Source of the DNA: CADEED01 sp035761265
GTDB taxonomy: Bacteria > Pseudomonadota > Gammaproteobacteria > Steroidobacterales > Steroidobacteraceae
Assembly: GCA_035761265.1 (NCBI GenBank)
Contig: DASTRL010000250.1
Coordinates: forward strand, 1 to 64,000
DNA: 64,000 nucleotides
Reading direction: 5' to 3'
Each line of letters begins with the position of its first letter. Position 1 is the first letter of the stretch. A program made the translations under genes and the position numbers. The notes below the pieces were generated by a model. That model was given only the letters and a program-made list of their open reading frames with translations. It made no database searches and was not told the origin of the DNA. Below, piece after piece: positions 50,646 through 60,183 of the stretch.

Positions 50646-51782
50646 ATGCTTCGTGTTGTGCGCGCCGGTTTCGTGATCCCGACTCTGCTGCTGGCACTGA
50701 GCTTCGGTGAGAGCGCGTTCGCGCAGGTCGGTGAGCCTGCCGGATCCGCTGCTTCGGCCGAAGATGCGGTCGCCAGGCACGTGTTCCCGTATCTCGCGCC
50801 GGCCAACGTGCCCAGGTTCCCGCGCCCGCCACGTCGCTACACGCCGCCGGACGGATTCGCCGGCCACAAATGGGGCGACCTCCGTTCCACGTTTACCCGG
50901 CTTCCCGAGCAGCCGGCCGCCGTCCGCGCCGCCTGGACTCACGGCAAGCGGGTCGGAAACGAAGTGGTTTGCACCGGCCGGGACGTGCAGGCATGCACGG
51001 TCCAGGATTACCTCAACTCACAGCGCACCTGGCTGTTCGAGGGTGACGGCTTCCATGTGCTTTCGGAGTACTTGATCGAATCGCAGGGCTTCCGATTCCC
51101 GCAGAGCGGTGTGCTGCTTCATCCGGTGGTGTACGAGTTTTGCGCCAACTGGCACGGGAAGAGGAACAGGGTCCCGGAAAAATTCGAGAAGATGAACCGG
51201 CTCTGCGGCATGCGCCTGTTGTTCGAGACCGAAAGTCTCGGGGAACTGCGCAAGCTGCCCGAGGACCACGTTACCCAATACGACCTGGTGTTGTCCGAGC
51301 TCACCTCCCTGTATGGCAAGCCGGCGAATTTCACCTGGCGCGGCCACGTGACGGTGGAAACCGTCGCAGGTCCTGCGGTGTTCATGCCCAGCGTGGACCG
51401 AAAGTTCAAGACCTGGCGCTGGTGTCCGGCGCCTCCCGACGGGCTCATGACCCGTTGCGAAGCCAGCATCGTGCTGTCGATCGATCCCGACGTCGGTCGA
51501 GGCATCGTGCTGTTCTCGACACCGGCGATGTGGCAGTACGCGTTCGCCCGCGAAAGCAGCGAGGATGCGGCGCCCGATGCGCTGTACACGTTGATGCACG
51601 CGCTTTCCTTCAAACATCGCTATGCCCTGGCGAAGCGCAAGGAAGCGGCCTGGAAGGCGGCCGAGGCGAAAAAGGCGAAGCGCGAGAAAGCCGAAGAACC
51701 GGGCTTGCCCGATGCCAAGTCTGCCGAAGCACCTGGCCAATCGAACTCCGTTTCAACCAGCAAGCAGGGGTCGATGCCGTGA
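50646..51782 (+). CDS. Secreted protein of unknown family, tandem paralogue 1
   Basis: The 378-residue protein has a signal peptide (about 1-27). Its domain blocks are PPDGFAGHKWGDLRSTFTRLP, VLSEYLIESQGFRFPQSGV, LHPVVYEFCANW, MNRLCGMRLLF, TWRWCPAPP and SIVLSIDPDVGRGIVLFSTPAMWQYAF. A Lys/Ala/Glu-rich tail covers about the last 60 residues. The same blocks occur in the next two genes. I recognise no family. Conserved cysteines in the blocks may form disulfides in the periplasm. Its stop overlaps the start of paralogue 2 (GTGA). Confidence 0.8.
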   Translation: MLRVVRAGFVIPTLLLALSFGESAFAQVGEPAGSAASAEDAVARHVFPYLAPANVPRFPRPPRRYTPPDGFAGHKWGDLRSTFTRLPEQPAAVRAAWTHGKRVGNEVVCTGRDVQACTVQDYLNSQRTWLFEGDGFHVLSEYLIESQGFRFPQSGVLLHPVVYEFCANWHGKRNRVPEKFEKMNRLCGMRLLFETESLGELRKLPEDHVTQYDLVLSELTSLYGKPANFTWRGHVTVETVAGPAVFMPSVDRKFKTWRWCPAPPDGLMTRCEASIVLSIDPDVGRGIVLFSTPAMWQYAFARESSEDAAPDALYTLMHALSFKHRYALAKRKEAAWKAAEAKKAKREKAEEPGLPDAKSAEAPGQSNSVSTSKQGSMP

Positions 51783-52936
51783 GAGTTCCGGTTTGCTTGT
51801 TGTGCGCGGCTGCTGTCGCAGGTGGGTCACCGCTGGTCCAGGGGCAGAGTGCACCGGCGGCCGATGCCACGACGGCGCCCCCGGCCATTGCGGCGGAAGC
51901 GGTGCAATACCTGCCGCCTGCCGCGGCGCCCAGGCTCTCGCCGCCGCCAGCAAACTACTCGCCGCCCGTCGGCTTCGGTGGCCATGCCTGGGGCGACCTG
52001 CGCAAGGACTTCCAACAGCTGCCTGCTGAGGCCGCGAGCGTCACGGCCGCCTGGTCGCGCAGCGAAAAGGGCACGTCGGGTCTGCACTGCACGGGCAGCG
52101 GCAGGGCGGTGGTCTCCATCCCGCTGGACGCAGGTCCGATCGGCAGCGCCATCGGCGGCGGCGCGGCCAATGGTGTCGCCGGATGCAGCATGGCCGACGT
52201 CGCCAACAGCATGCGGCCGACGCTCGCGACTGCCGACTTCCACGTGCTTTCCGAATACAGCATCGCCGGGCAGGGTTTCCGCATGTCAGGCGTCGTGCTT
52301 TTCCCGGTGGTCTACGAGTTCTGTGCCCGATGGGAAAAGGGCAAAAGTGAGGTCCCGGCGAATTTCGAAGAGATCAACCGGTATTGCGGCATGCGCCTGC
52401 TATTCCCGATGGAATCACCTTCACAGTTGGCGAGCCTGCCGCCGGATCACGTCTCGCGTTTCGATCTCGTGCTGAACGAGCTCGTGTCGCGCTACGGCAA
52501 TCCTGACGATGCGGTCAGGGGCGGGCGGGACTCCGTGATCGAGGCCGTGACGCCGGGCGTGCCACGTCGCGATCGCGATTTGCGCACCTGGCGTTGGTGT
52601 CCGATGTCGGCCCGGAAGAAGCAGCCTTCCTGCCCGGTCAGCATCGTGCTCGCCGCGGACCCCAACGCGGCGCGCGGCATCGTGATCTTCGCGACGCCCG
52701 CGTTGTGGCGTTTCGCCGAAGCGCGCGAGACTGGTCTCGGCATGCCCGATGCGCTCTACACCTTGTTGCAGGGACTGCCGATCCCGGAACGCGAGGAGCA
52801 ACGACAGCTCAAGCTCGCGGAAGCGAGCGCGGAGCAGGTCCGTGCGGCGGCGGCGGAGGCCAGTCGCAAGAGGCCCACGAAGACGGAGGTCAGCACGCCC
52901 AGGACCGTCTACGATATCGCGATCAACGAAGAGTGA
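51779..52936 (+). CDS. Secreted protein of unknown family, tandem paralogue 2
   Basis: The 385-residue product starts at a GTG overlapping the previous stop, with a short signal peptide ending near LVQGQSA. The shared blocks are GFGGHAWGDLRKDFQQLP, VLSEYSIAGQGFRMSGVVL, FPVVYEFCARW, INRYCGMRLLF, TWRWCPM and SIVLAADPNAARGIVIFATPALWRFAEARE. It adds a Gly/Ala-rich insert (AIGGGAANGVAGC) and a charged C-terminal helix. Function unknown. Paralogue 3 follows 21 bases after its stop. Confidence 0.8.
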   Translation: MRVPVCLLCAAAVAGGSPLVQGQSAPAADATTAPPAIAAEAVQYLPPAAAPRLSPPPANYSPPVGFGGHAWGDLRKDFQQLPAEAASVTAAWSRSEKGTSGLHCTGSGRAVVSIPLDAGPIGSAIGGGAANGVAGCSMADVANSMRPTLATADFHVLSEYSIAGQGFRMSGVVLFPVVYEFCARWEKGKSEVPANFEEINRYCGMRLLFPMESPSQLASLPPDHVSRFDLVLNELVSRYGNPDDAVRGGRDSVIEAVTPGVPRRDRDLRTWRWCPMSARKKQPSCPVSIVLAADPNAARGIVIFATPALWRFAEARETGLGMPDALYTLLQGLPIPEREEQRQLKLAEASAEQVRAAAAEASRKRPTKTEVSTPRTVYDIAINEE

Positions 52937-52957
52937 GACCGCCGTACCGTGCGCACG

Positions 52958-53830
52958 ATGAGACGTTACCTGATTTGTCTGATGCTCACCCTCACCGTCG
53001 CGAATGCTTCCGACGGGGGCAAGGGCGTGAAATACGTGCCACCCGAGGGATTCGCGGGTCACAAGTGGGGCGACCTGCGCGGCAGTTTCGACCGCCTTCC
53101 CGAGCAGCCGATCGGCGTCGCGGCAGCCTGGATGCAGCAGCAGCAGAAACAGACCTCGTTCTCCTGCGTGCCCAACACGCAGGTGGGCGCGCAGGTCAGC
53201 GGCGCCATCGACGGCTGCAATTTCCAGGAGACGCTGCTGAGGCTGCGCAGCGAATTCCAGGGCGGCGGCACCTATGTGTTGTCCGAGTACGCCATCGAGG
53301 GCCAGGCGTTCCGCTTCGGCGACGAAGCCAGCGGCATCGTGCTGCATCCGGTGGTCTACCAGTTCTGCGCGAACTGGAATGGCAGCCGCAAGCGCGGCGC
53401 CCCGCTGAACTTCGATGAGCTCAACAAGTTCTGCGGCGTGAAATTCATGTTCCAGAGCGAGACGCGCCAGCAGCTGCGCAAACTACCCGCGGATCACGAG
53501 ACCACCTATGACCGCGTGCTCGAAAAGCTGCTCGCGAAATATGGTCGCCCGAAGGGCTTCCTGCGCCGCGGCCAGGTGATCATCGAGACGCTCGAGGGCG
53601 ACTCGAGCGATCCGGCCGATCGCAAGTTCAGCATCTGGCGCTGGTGTCCGGCCACCGGCACCGGACTGCGCACCGACTGCACCGCCAGCGTGATCCTGAC
53701 CCTGGACCCGGCGACCGGCGTGGGCACGGTGCTGTACTCGACGCCGCTGCTGTGGGAGTACGCGTTCGCGCGCGAGAACTACGGGTTCAAGGGTGACCCG
53801 CTGTTCCGCATGCTGCATGCGCGGAACTGA
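52958..53830 (+). CDS. Secreted protein of unknown family, tandem paralogue 3
   Basis: The 290-residue protein is the shortest copy, with a signal peptide (MRRYLICLMLTLTVANA) and no C-terminal tail. Blocks are PPEGFAGHKWGDLRGSFDRLP, VLSEYAIEGQAFRFGDEASG, LHPVVYQFCANWNG, LNKFCGVKFMF, IWRWCPATG and SVILTLDPATGVGTVLYSTPLLWEYAFARE. A GTG three codons upstream (52949) is an alternative start. It converges with alkB with no gap. Confidence 0.8.
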   Translation: MRRYLICLMLTLTVANASDGGKGVKYVPPEGFAGHKWGDLRGSFDRLPEQPIGVAAAWMQQQQKQTSFSCVPNTQVGAQVSGAIDGCNFQETLLRLRSEFQGGGTYVLSEYAIEGQAFRFGDEASGIVLHPVVYQFCANWNGSRKRGAPLNFDELNKFCGVKFMFQSETRQQLRKLPADHETTYDRVLEKLLAKYGRPKGFLRRGQVIIETLEGDSSDPADRKFSIWRWCPATGTGLRTDCTASVILTLDPATGVGTVLYSTPLLWEYAFARENYGFKGDPLFRMLHARN

Positions 53831-54472
53831 CTAGCGCGCGTGGCGGAACGTCAGGTTGTAGCGGAAGCCTCCGGTCACCCGGTGCACGCCGGGCTTGAGC
53901 GGGCGCACCGCGTGATACACCAGGCGTGACGGTCCGCCCCAGACCAGCACGTCGCCATCGGCGAGCGGCACCGTCCTTCCCTTGCCGCCGCGCGTGAGCC
54001 CGTAGAACGCGAAGCTCGCGGGCAGTCCCATCGACACCGAGACGATGGGCTGCGCGTAGTTCTGCTCATCCGCGTCACGGTGCGCCGTGAGCCGGCTTCC
54101 CGGCGAGTAGCGATTCACGAGACAGGCATCCGGCGCGAAATCGCGGAAGCCACCGAGCGCGGCCGCGGACAGCGCCAGCTCGAGAAATTCGCCAGGCATG
54201 GGTGGCCATGCCCGCCCGGTCAGCGGATCGCGTGCATCGTAACGATATCCGCTGCGCTCGCTGACCCAGCCCACGGGGCCGCAATTCGTCATGGCCACCG
54301 ACATCGTCTGGCCGCCGGGTGTCACCAGATGCCGGAAGGGCGAGCTCTCCGCCACGCGCTCCACCAGCGGCATCAGGCGCGCCGAATCCGCGAAGCCGCG
54401 CAACAGCGTGATGCCAGGCCCGAGGGAGGCACCTGCGCCCGCACCGCGCGCAAACAAATCGAGCGTGCTCAT
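53831..54472 (-). CDS. alkB: Alpha-ketoglutarate-dependent dioxygenase AlkB
   Basis: The 213-residue DNA-repair enzyme removes alkyl groups from 1-methyladenine and 3-methylcytosine using Fe(II), 2-oxoglutarate and O2. The iron ligands are His131, Asp133 (HRDAD) and His187. Arg204 and Arg210 (GGFRYNLTFR) bind 2-oxoglutarate. The length is close to E. coli AlkB (216). Its ATG overlaps the tamB stop (ATGA). Confidence 0.95.
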   Translation of the reverse strand: MSTLDLFARGAGAGASLGPGITLLRGFADSARLMPLVERVAESSPFRHLVTPGGQTMSVAMTNCGPVGWVSERSGYRYDARDPLTGRAWPPMPGEFLELALSAAALGGFRDFAPDACLVNRYSPGSRLTAHRDADEQNYAQPIVSVSMGLPASFAFYGLTRGGKGRTVPLADGDVLVWGGPSRLVYHAVRPLKPGVHRVTGGFRYNLTFRHAR

Positions 54473-57400
54473 TTCTCGATGGTGTAGACGAGGTCGGCGC
54501 TGCGTTCCTTGCCGGCCTCGGTACGGATGGTCCAGCGGTCATCGAGCGTGTAGCGCATCTTGACCGTGTTGATGGACTCGGTGAGCGAGATGCCATAGCT
54601 CAGGTACAGCCGCGGCGAAAGATATTTTCCGAGCACCAGCGAGGTGCCGATGTCGCGATCGCTCAGGCTGTCGAAATCCGATTCCACGCTGATGTCGGGA
54701 ATGCCGATCTTGTTGCCGAGCTGGGCTGCGATCAGCGCCGCGGCCTGGCTGGCCACCTCCTGTGATGCGCCGCCATTGCCGCCGGCGCGGCTCTGGTTCT
54801 GCGCCGATTCGAGCGAGCCGCCGGCGAGGATCAGCGAGACGATCTGCGACTGCGGGATGGAGGGCTCCGAGAAGAAGGTCAGCCTGGGTTCGCGCAGCGT
54901 GCCGCGCACGTTGACGCCGGCCTTCACGTCGGGAAATTCCTTGACCGCGCGAATGTCGACCGCCGGGTCCACCAGCAGCCGGTCGCTGAAGATGAGTCGG
55001 CCGCGCTCGATCTCGAGCTTGCGCGCCATCGCCGTGTACTGGCCGTCCTTGACCTGCAGTTCGCCGGTGGCGCGCGTCGGCTGGTCCGGCAGCGTGCGCT
55101 CGGTGATGCTGCCGGTCACGTGGCCGGAGAGACCGTAGGTCTCGATGGTCACGTTGTCGCCGAGCGTCATGGTGATCTCGCTGGTGACACGGAACTGCTC
55201 CTTCTCGACCTCTTCGGTCGGGCCGACCAGTACCTCGTCCGCCGATGGCAGCACGGCGTTGGTCAGGTCCGCGGGGCGGATGCGCGCGAGCGGCACCTTG
55301 ACCTCGCCTTTCACGAAGATGTCGTCGGCGGCGATGCGGAAATCCAGGTCCGGGGAGGCATCGATGCGCGCCTCGGGAACGTCGACGACGCGCAGGTTCT
55401 CGCCGTCCAGCCGGATGTCGCCGTACGGTTTGCCGTCGCGCCACTCGATCCTGCCCGAGCTCGAGAGCGTGCCCGCACCGGCTTTGGCGGTGGAGCTGAA
55501 GTCCAGGTCGTTCGCTTCGATACGCGCTTCCACCTCGAGCGCGCGCAGCGCCAGGTTGAACTGGTACAGGTCGAGCTCTGCATTCGACAGCTTGACCACA
55601 CCGCTGGCGCGCGGCCGCCCGAGCGTACCGTCGAGGCTGATGTTCGCGTCGAAATGCCCGCTGGCGCGATCGATGTCGGGTGCGTACAGCGTGAGGAAAC
55701 CGAGCTCGCGCGTCGCCATTTGCAGCTGGCCGCGCATCGGCCACTCCTTCATCTCGTTGCTGCCGCGTTCGGCGCGCATGCGTCCGGCGATGAGGCCGCG
55801 CGCCGCGGCATCCAGGCGTAACTCGCCGCTCAGGTGGTCTGGCTGCGCGTCGAGCGTCAGATAGCCGGAACCGAAGCTGATGACGTCCGTGCGCCCGCTC
55901 GCCAGCTTGTGGCGGATGGCGGCGTCCACCAGGTCCGCACGCGCCTCGCCGACGAAAGGCGCACCGCCGGTGCCGCCGAGTCGCGCGGTGGCATTGAGCG
56001 TGCCCTGGTACTCGACCTTCGGGGTGAGGCCGGCCGTGAGCGTGCTGATCGGCAGGTTGCGCGCATCGGCGCGCGCGTTCCACGCGTCGGGGGTCCACGA
56101 CGCTTCCCCGCACAGTCGCGCGACCTTGCCCTGCAGGCACAACGGCGCGACCTTCAGCGCTTGGGCGCTGGCGCTGATCGCCGCCGGCGCATCGAGTTTC
56201 AGGTCGAGGTTCGCCGTGTCGTCGACCGTCAGCTCGCTGACGGTCGCGTTCCAGACCTTGTCGAGGAACGATCCTTTGCCGCTCAGATGCAGGCTGTTCT
56301 GCGCGGCGAGCGCGTCGACGTTGAACGTATGGCTGGTGGTGGTGCCATCGAGCATCACGTTGAAATGCGTGAGCTCGCGCTGCGCGGAGGTCAGGCCCGA
56401 AATCGAGATGTCGGCATGCGAGGTGCGCTGGCCGCGCCAGTCCACGTCGACGTTGGCCGCGAGCCTGTCGATCTTCAGATCGCCCTTCTCGATGCCGGCG
56501 CCCTGGGCGATGAGCTTGATCACCGGCGCGCCGGAGGAGCCGGAAATCCGTCCGCGCGAATGCAACGTGCCGCGCGCGCCTTCGGCGAGCAGCGCGAGAT
56601 TGTCGGCATCGATGCCGAACTGCAGGTCGAGCGCGCGATTCGGCCCGAGATCGCCGTCGATGGCGACACTGGTGGTGCCCGCCCGGACCCGCACCGCATC
56701 GAAGTGCCAGTCCTCGCCCTGCTTCTCCACCCGGCCGCCGCCGCCCACCGAGCTGCCGCGCAACTTGCCCGCGAGATTGCTGAACGCGAAATCGAGGTTG
56801 TCGCTGCCGAACGGCGCGCCGCTCGCCTTCATGTCGAAATCGAGCGCACCGTGCAGGCCGGGGCGCACCGAGTCCGGGTTGAATCCCTGCACCGCTCCCG
56901 CGAGATCCCAGCTTTGCGCAGGCGTCCAGCGCGCATTGCCCGCGAGCACCGCCTCGCCGCCGAAAGCGCCGAGCTTCAGCTCCTCGATCTGCAGATGATC
57001 CTTGTGCAGCGCGCCGCGCATCGCAACGGTCATGGGATCGAGTCGTGGCACGTAGAGCTCGCCATCGCCGCTGAGCGCATACGGCCACACGCCCTGCAGG
57101 CGATACTGCCCGCCGGGACTGCTGAAGATCTGCGGTGTCTGCGCGGTGAAGCGCGCGGCCAGTGGCCAGCGCAGGTCACGCCACGTACCGGAAAGCCCGA
57201 GCTTTGGCCCGTGCTCGACGGCCTGGATGGTGCCGGCGCCCTCGGCGTGACTGCCGGTGGCGCGATGGGTGATCTCATAGTGCGTGGCGTTGACGACCTG
57301 GTCTGCGTAGTTGCCCGCGAACACCACGTCGAACAGGCCCGCGCCGAGCCCGGGCACATTCAGCGGACCGCGCCCGTGGAAGGCATTCATCTCGCCGCCG

Positions 57401-58236
57401 ATGTCGAGTTTTCCGCTGATGGTCCCCAGCGCGTTGCCGGCGCCGAATGCCTGCAGGTCGAAATTGTGCACGTCGGCCGTACCCGTCCAGTGGAAGTTGC
57501 TGGAGAGCTCCAGCAGCTCGCCACGCAGATCGGCACGGAACGGAACCTGCAGCTTGCCGCTCAGCGGTAGTTTGTCGAGGTCGCCGTCGAAGGTCACGTC
57601 CGCGCGCCATTCGGGCTGGCCCTCGATGAGCATGCGCGTCGTGGTCTCGCCTCGCAGCTTCATCGGGTCTGCGGCGCGCAGCTCGCCGATCGCGCGCGAA
57701 TGCAGGAAGCCGTAGACGATGTTGCCCTCGAAGATGCGGATCACGCGGTGGCCGACGATACCCGCGCCGCTGACATCGCTGAATTCGACGCGCCGGCCAT
57801 TCGGCGCAATGATCACCAGCCGCGGCGTGGCGGCGCGTTCGGCGCTGATGCTCAGGAAGCCCGGCATGAACTTCGGCGGCGTCTTCGGACGGTCCTTGGG
57901 CCGTGGCTTGACCTGCACCAGCACCTGGTCGGCCTCGGCGCGTCGCACCGAGATGCGACCCACGAGGATCGGCCAGAAGTTCACCCGCGCCCGGCCATTC
58001 TCCACGCGCACGTAGGTGATCTCCTGGTCGACTTCGACCAGGCGCGCATCGAAACCGCCGGCGATCGTGCCGTGCACGCCTTCGATCTTCAGCGTGACCC
58101 TGCCCATGCGCTCGGGCAGCCGCGCCACCGCGAAGCGCAGCCCGGCCTCGGTATAGATGACCCAGGCGAGGAAACCGACGAGCAGGACGACCAACAACCC
58201 GAACGACAGGGCCGCGATCTTGAGCCGGCGCTTCAT
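54469..58236 (-). CDS. tamB: TamB, inner-membrane/periplasmic AsmA-like lipid-transport protein
   Basis: From ATG 58236 the protein has 1255 residues. It has one N-terminal membrane helix (KIAALSFGLLVVLLVGFLAWVIY), a very long beta-rich periplasmic body of repeated short strands, and the conserved DUF490 C-terminal region (DVKAGVNVRGTLREPRLTFFSEPSIPQSQIVSLI, LGKYLSPRLYLSYG). Recent work treats TamB as a bridge for phospholipid movement to the outer membrane. It overlaps tamA (TGATG) upstream and alkB downstream. Confidence 0.94.
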   Translation of the reverse strand: MKRRLKIAALSFGLLVVLLVGFLAWVIYTEAGLRFAVARLPERMGRVTLKIEGVHGTIAGGFDARLVEVDQEITYVRVENGRARVNFWPILVGRISVRRAEADQVLVQVKPRPKDRPKTPPKFMPGFLSISAERAATPRLVIIAPNGRRVEFSDVSGAGIVGHRVIRIFEGNIVYGFLHSRAIGELRAADPMKLRGETTTRMLIEGQPEWRADVTFDGDLDKLPLSGKLQVPFRADLRGELLELSSNFHWTGTADVHNFDLQAFGAGNALGTISGKLDIGGEMNAFHGRGPLNVPGLGAGLFDVVFAGNYADQVVNATHYEITHRATGSHAEGAGTIQAVEHGPKLGLSGTWRDLRWPLAARFTAQTPQIFSSPGGQYRLQGVWPYALSGDGELYVPRLDPMTVAMRGALHKDHLQIEELKLGAFGGEAVLAGNARWTPAQSWDLAGAVQGFNPDSVRPGLHGALDFDMKASGAPFGSDNLDFAFSNLAGKLRGSSVGGGGRVEKQGEDWHFDAVRVRAGTTSVAIDGDLGPNRALDLQFGIDADNLALLAEGARGTLHSRGRISGSSGAPVIKLIAQGAGIEKGDLKIDRLAANVDVDWRGQRTSHADISISGLTSAQRELTHFNVMLDGTTTSHTFNVDALAAQNSLHLSGKGSFLDKVWNATVSELTVDDTANLDLKLDAPAAISASAQALKVAPLCLQGKVARLCGEASWTPDAWNARADARNLPISTLTAGLTPKVEYQGTLNATARLGGTGGAPFVGEARADLVDAAIRHKLASGRTDVISFGSGYLTLDAQPDHLSGELRLDAAARGLIAGRMRAERGSNEMKEWPMRGQLQMATRELGFLTLYAPDIDRASGHFDANISLDGTLGRPRASGVVKLSNAELDLYQFNLALRALEVEARIEANDLDFSSTAKAGAGTLSSSGRIEWRDGKPYGDIRLDGENLRVVDVPEARIDASPDLDFRIAADDIFVKGEVKVPLARIRPADLTNAVLPSADEVLVGPTEEVEKEQFRVTSEITMTLGDNVTIETYGLSGHVTGSITERTLPDQPTRATGELQVKDGQYTAMARKLEIERGRLIFSDRLLVDPAVDIRAVKEFPDVKAGVNVRGTLREPRLTFFSEPSIPQSQIVSLILAGGSLESAQNQSRAGGNGGASQEVASQAAALIAAQLGNKIGIPDISVESDFDSLSDRDIGTSLVLGKYLSPRLYLSYGISLTESINTVKMRYTLDDRWTIRTEAGKERSADLVYTIEK

Positions 58237-60098
58237 CACAGCTTCGGCGAGAAATTGAGATGCAGGCGCGGACCGGGACGCGCCGTGCTGCCGGGTGGAA
58301 TGGTCAGCGCCTGCGCCACGTCGATGCCGACGGAGACCACGGGCAGCCGCAGGCGGATGCCGACGCCCACCGAATACATGAGCGGGTCGCCGAAGTTGTC
58401 GAAGGCATTGCCCACGTCGCCGAACACGGCAACCGAAAGACTCTTCCATGGCAGGTCGCGGATCAGCTCCACGGAGGCCGCGAGCAGATGCTTGCCACCC
58501 ACCTTTTCCAGCACCGGCTCGCCGTTCTCATCGAACTTCGGCGAGCCGTCCGCGTTGGTGGCCTGCGCGACGGGTGAGAGGTCGTTGACACCGAAGCCGC
58601 GCACGCTGCGGTCGCCGCCCGCGAAGAAGCGCTGCGAGGGGGCCAGCCCGCTGGTGCGCGACAGCGCGGTCGCGCCCACTTCGCCGCGCATGTAGACGTG
58701 CCACTTGGGTGCGCGCTCGAAATCGAATACGCGCTCGGCCTGGACGTGTGCCTGCAGGAAGTTCGAGTCCGAGCCCAGCGCGCTGTGCGAGCCGCGCAGC
58801 TCCAGGAACAGCGTGCGGCTGAACAATGCCTCGCCGAGGTAGTTGGGGGGGACCAGTGCGAGACTGATGCCCGGGATCAGCAGTGTCTGTTCATCGATGC
58901 GGTCCGATTCCACGAACCTGGAGCGCGTGTCGAGCAGCTCGACATAGGTCACGCGCTGCCAGTCGTTCCTGCCGAACCAGGAGTGGCGCACGTGCGTGAA
59001 CCCGGGCGTGAAGTTGATCGACTGGTCGTCGATGTCCGCGAGACGTTCGTGCTCGCCCGCGAGCTGCATCGTGAATTTCTCGGTGGCCGGGTCGCCGATC
59101 GGCACGATGTAGGCTGCGTCGAGCGACTGCGCCAGCGCCGCGGCCCGCATTTCCGTGCGGAACCGGTGCCCGGCCCGATTCACACGCCGGTCTTCCCAGG
59201 AAATCGTGCCGCGCGCCTGCGTGTCGGTGCCATAACCGACGCCGTACTGGATGCGGTGGCGGCGGTTGGGTTCGGCCGTGATGCTGATGGGAACGGTGTG
59301 GTTGTCGCGATCGCGGTCCTCGGGAAGCACCTCGACGGTGGCGAAATACAGGCTGTCGTCCAGCGCGAACTGCGTGCGCAGCAGTTCGGTGGCGTTGAAC
59401 TTCTCACCCTCCTGATAGCGCAGGAAGCGGCGCGCCAGCGATTCGTCGATGGTTTCCTGGTCGATCGTGGTGGCGCCGAAGGTGTACTGCTCGCCGGTCT
59501 CGAATTCGATGCTCACGTCCGCGGTGCGCGCCTGCGGGTCGACGCGCATCTCGTTCTTCGACATGCGCGCATCGAGATAGCCGTAGGTGGCGGCGGCACG
59601 CAGCAGTCCGCCCTTCAGCGACTCGTAGTTCGAGTGGCTCAACCGGTCGCCGACCTGGATGGGCAGGTCGTTGGTGATGTTCGTGAACACCCGGTCGGAT
59701 GCGCCCGGCCCCGTGACTTTCACGTCGACCGATTCGACGATCACCGGCTTGCCGGGAACCACGGTGACGATCACGCGGTAGTTCTGAGCGGTGCCGCTTT
59801 CGCGTTTCACCTCGGTGGTGACGGTGGGTTCGTAGTAGCCGAAGGGGCGCAACGCGGCGCGCACTTCGCGCTCGCTGCGTTCCTGCAGGCGCTCGACGAA
59901 CTCCGGCGACAGGTCGTCCGATTCCTTGTAGCGCTCGAACGATAGATAGGCGAGCACGTTGGTGCGGATGTCTTCCTCGACGCCACGCACCTCGACCTCC
60001 AGTCCCCCGAATGCCGGCCCGGCGAGCATCGCGAGGAGCAGCGTGAGCAACGTGGTGGCGGGCGGGCGCGTGCGATGGTTGTTATGCAATGTCGACAT
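58236..60098 (-). CDS. tamA: TamA, BamA-family outer-membrane protein
   Basis: The 620-residue protein has a signal peptide, three POTRA domains (about 30-275) and a C-terminal 16-strand barrel. The conserved barrel lid motif appears as GGDRSVRGFG (near 500). It partners TamB. The ATG at 60098 (MSTLHNNHRTR) gives the signal peptide directly; the frame continues upstream without homology. Order tamA-tamB is canonical and the genes overlap. Confidence 0.94.
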   Translation of the reverse strand: MSTLHNNHRTRPPATTLLTLLLAMLAGPAFGGLEVEVRGVEEDIRTNVLAYLSFERYKESDDLSPEFVERLQERSEREVRAALRPFGYYEPTVTTEVKRESGTAQNYRVIVTVVPGKPVIVESVDVKVTGPGASDRVFTNITNDLPIQVGDRLSHSNYESLKGGLLRAAATYGYLDARMSKNEMRVDPQARTADVSIEFETGEQYTFGATTIDQETIDESLARRFLRYQEGEKFNATELLRTQFALDDSLYFATVEVLPEDRDRDNHTVPISITAEPNRRHRIQYGVGYGTDTQARGTISWEDRRVNRAGHRFRTEMRAAALAQSLDAAYIVPIGDPATEKFTMQLAGEHERLADIDDQSINFTPGFTHVRHSWFGRNDWQRVTYVELLDTRSRFVESDRIDEQTLLIPGISLALVPPNYLGEALFSRTLFLELRGSHSALGSDSNFLQAHVQAERVFDFERAPKWHVYMRGEVGATALSRTSGLAPSQRFFAGGDRSVRGFGVNDLSPVAQATNADGSPKFDENGEPVLEKVGGKHLLAASVELIRDLPWKSLSVAVFGDVGNAFDNFGDPLMYSVGVGIRLRLPVVSVGIDVAQALTIPPGSTARPGPRLHLNFSPKL

Positions 60099-60183
60099 GA
60101 CACCGCTGACGGGGCGTAAGGTGTGGAATTCTAATGAGAGTCGGCCACTTGCGCGCGGGTTCCGCGTCACCGTGTCGACCGGA

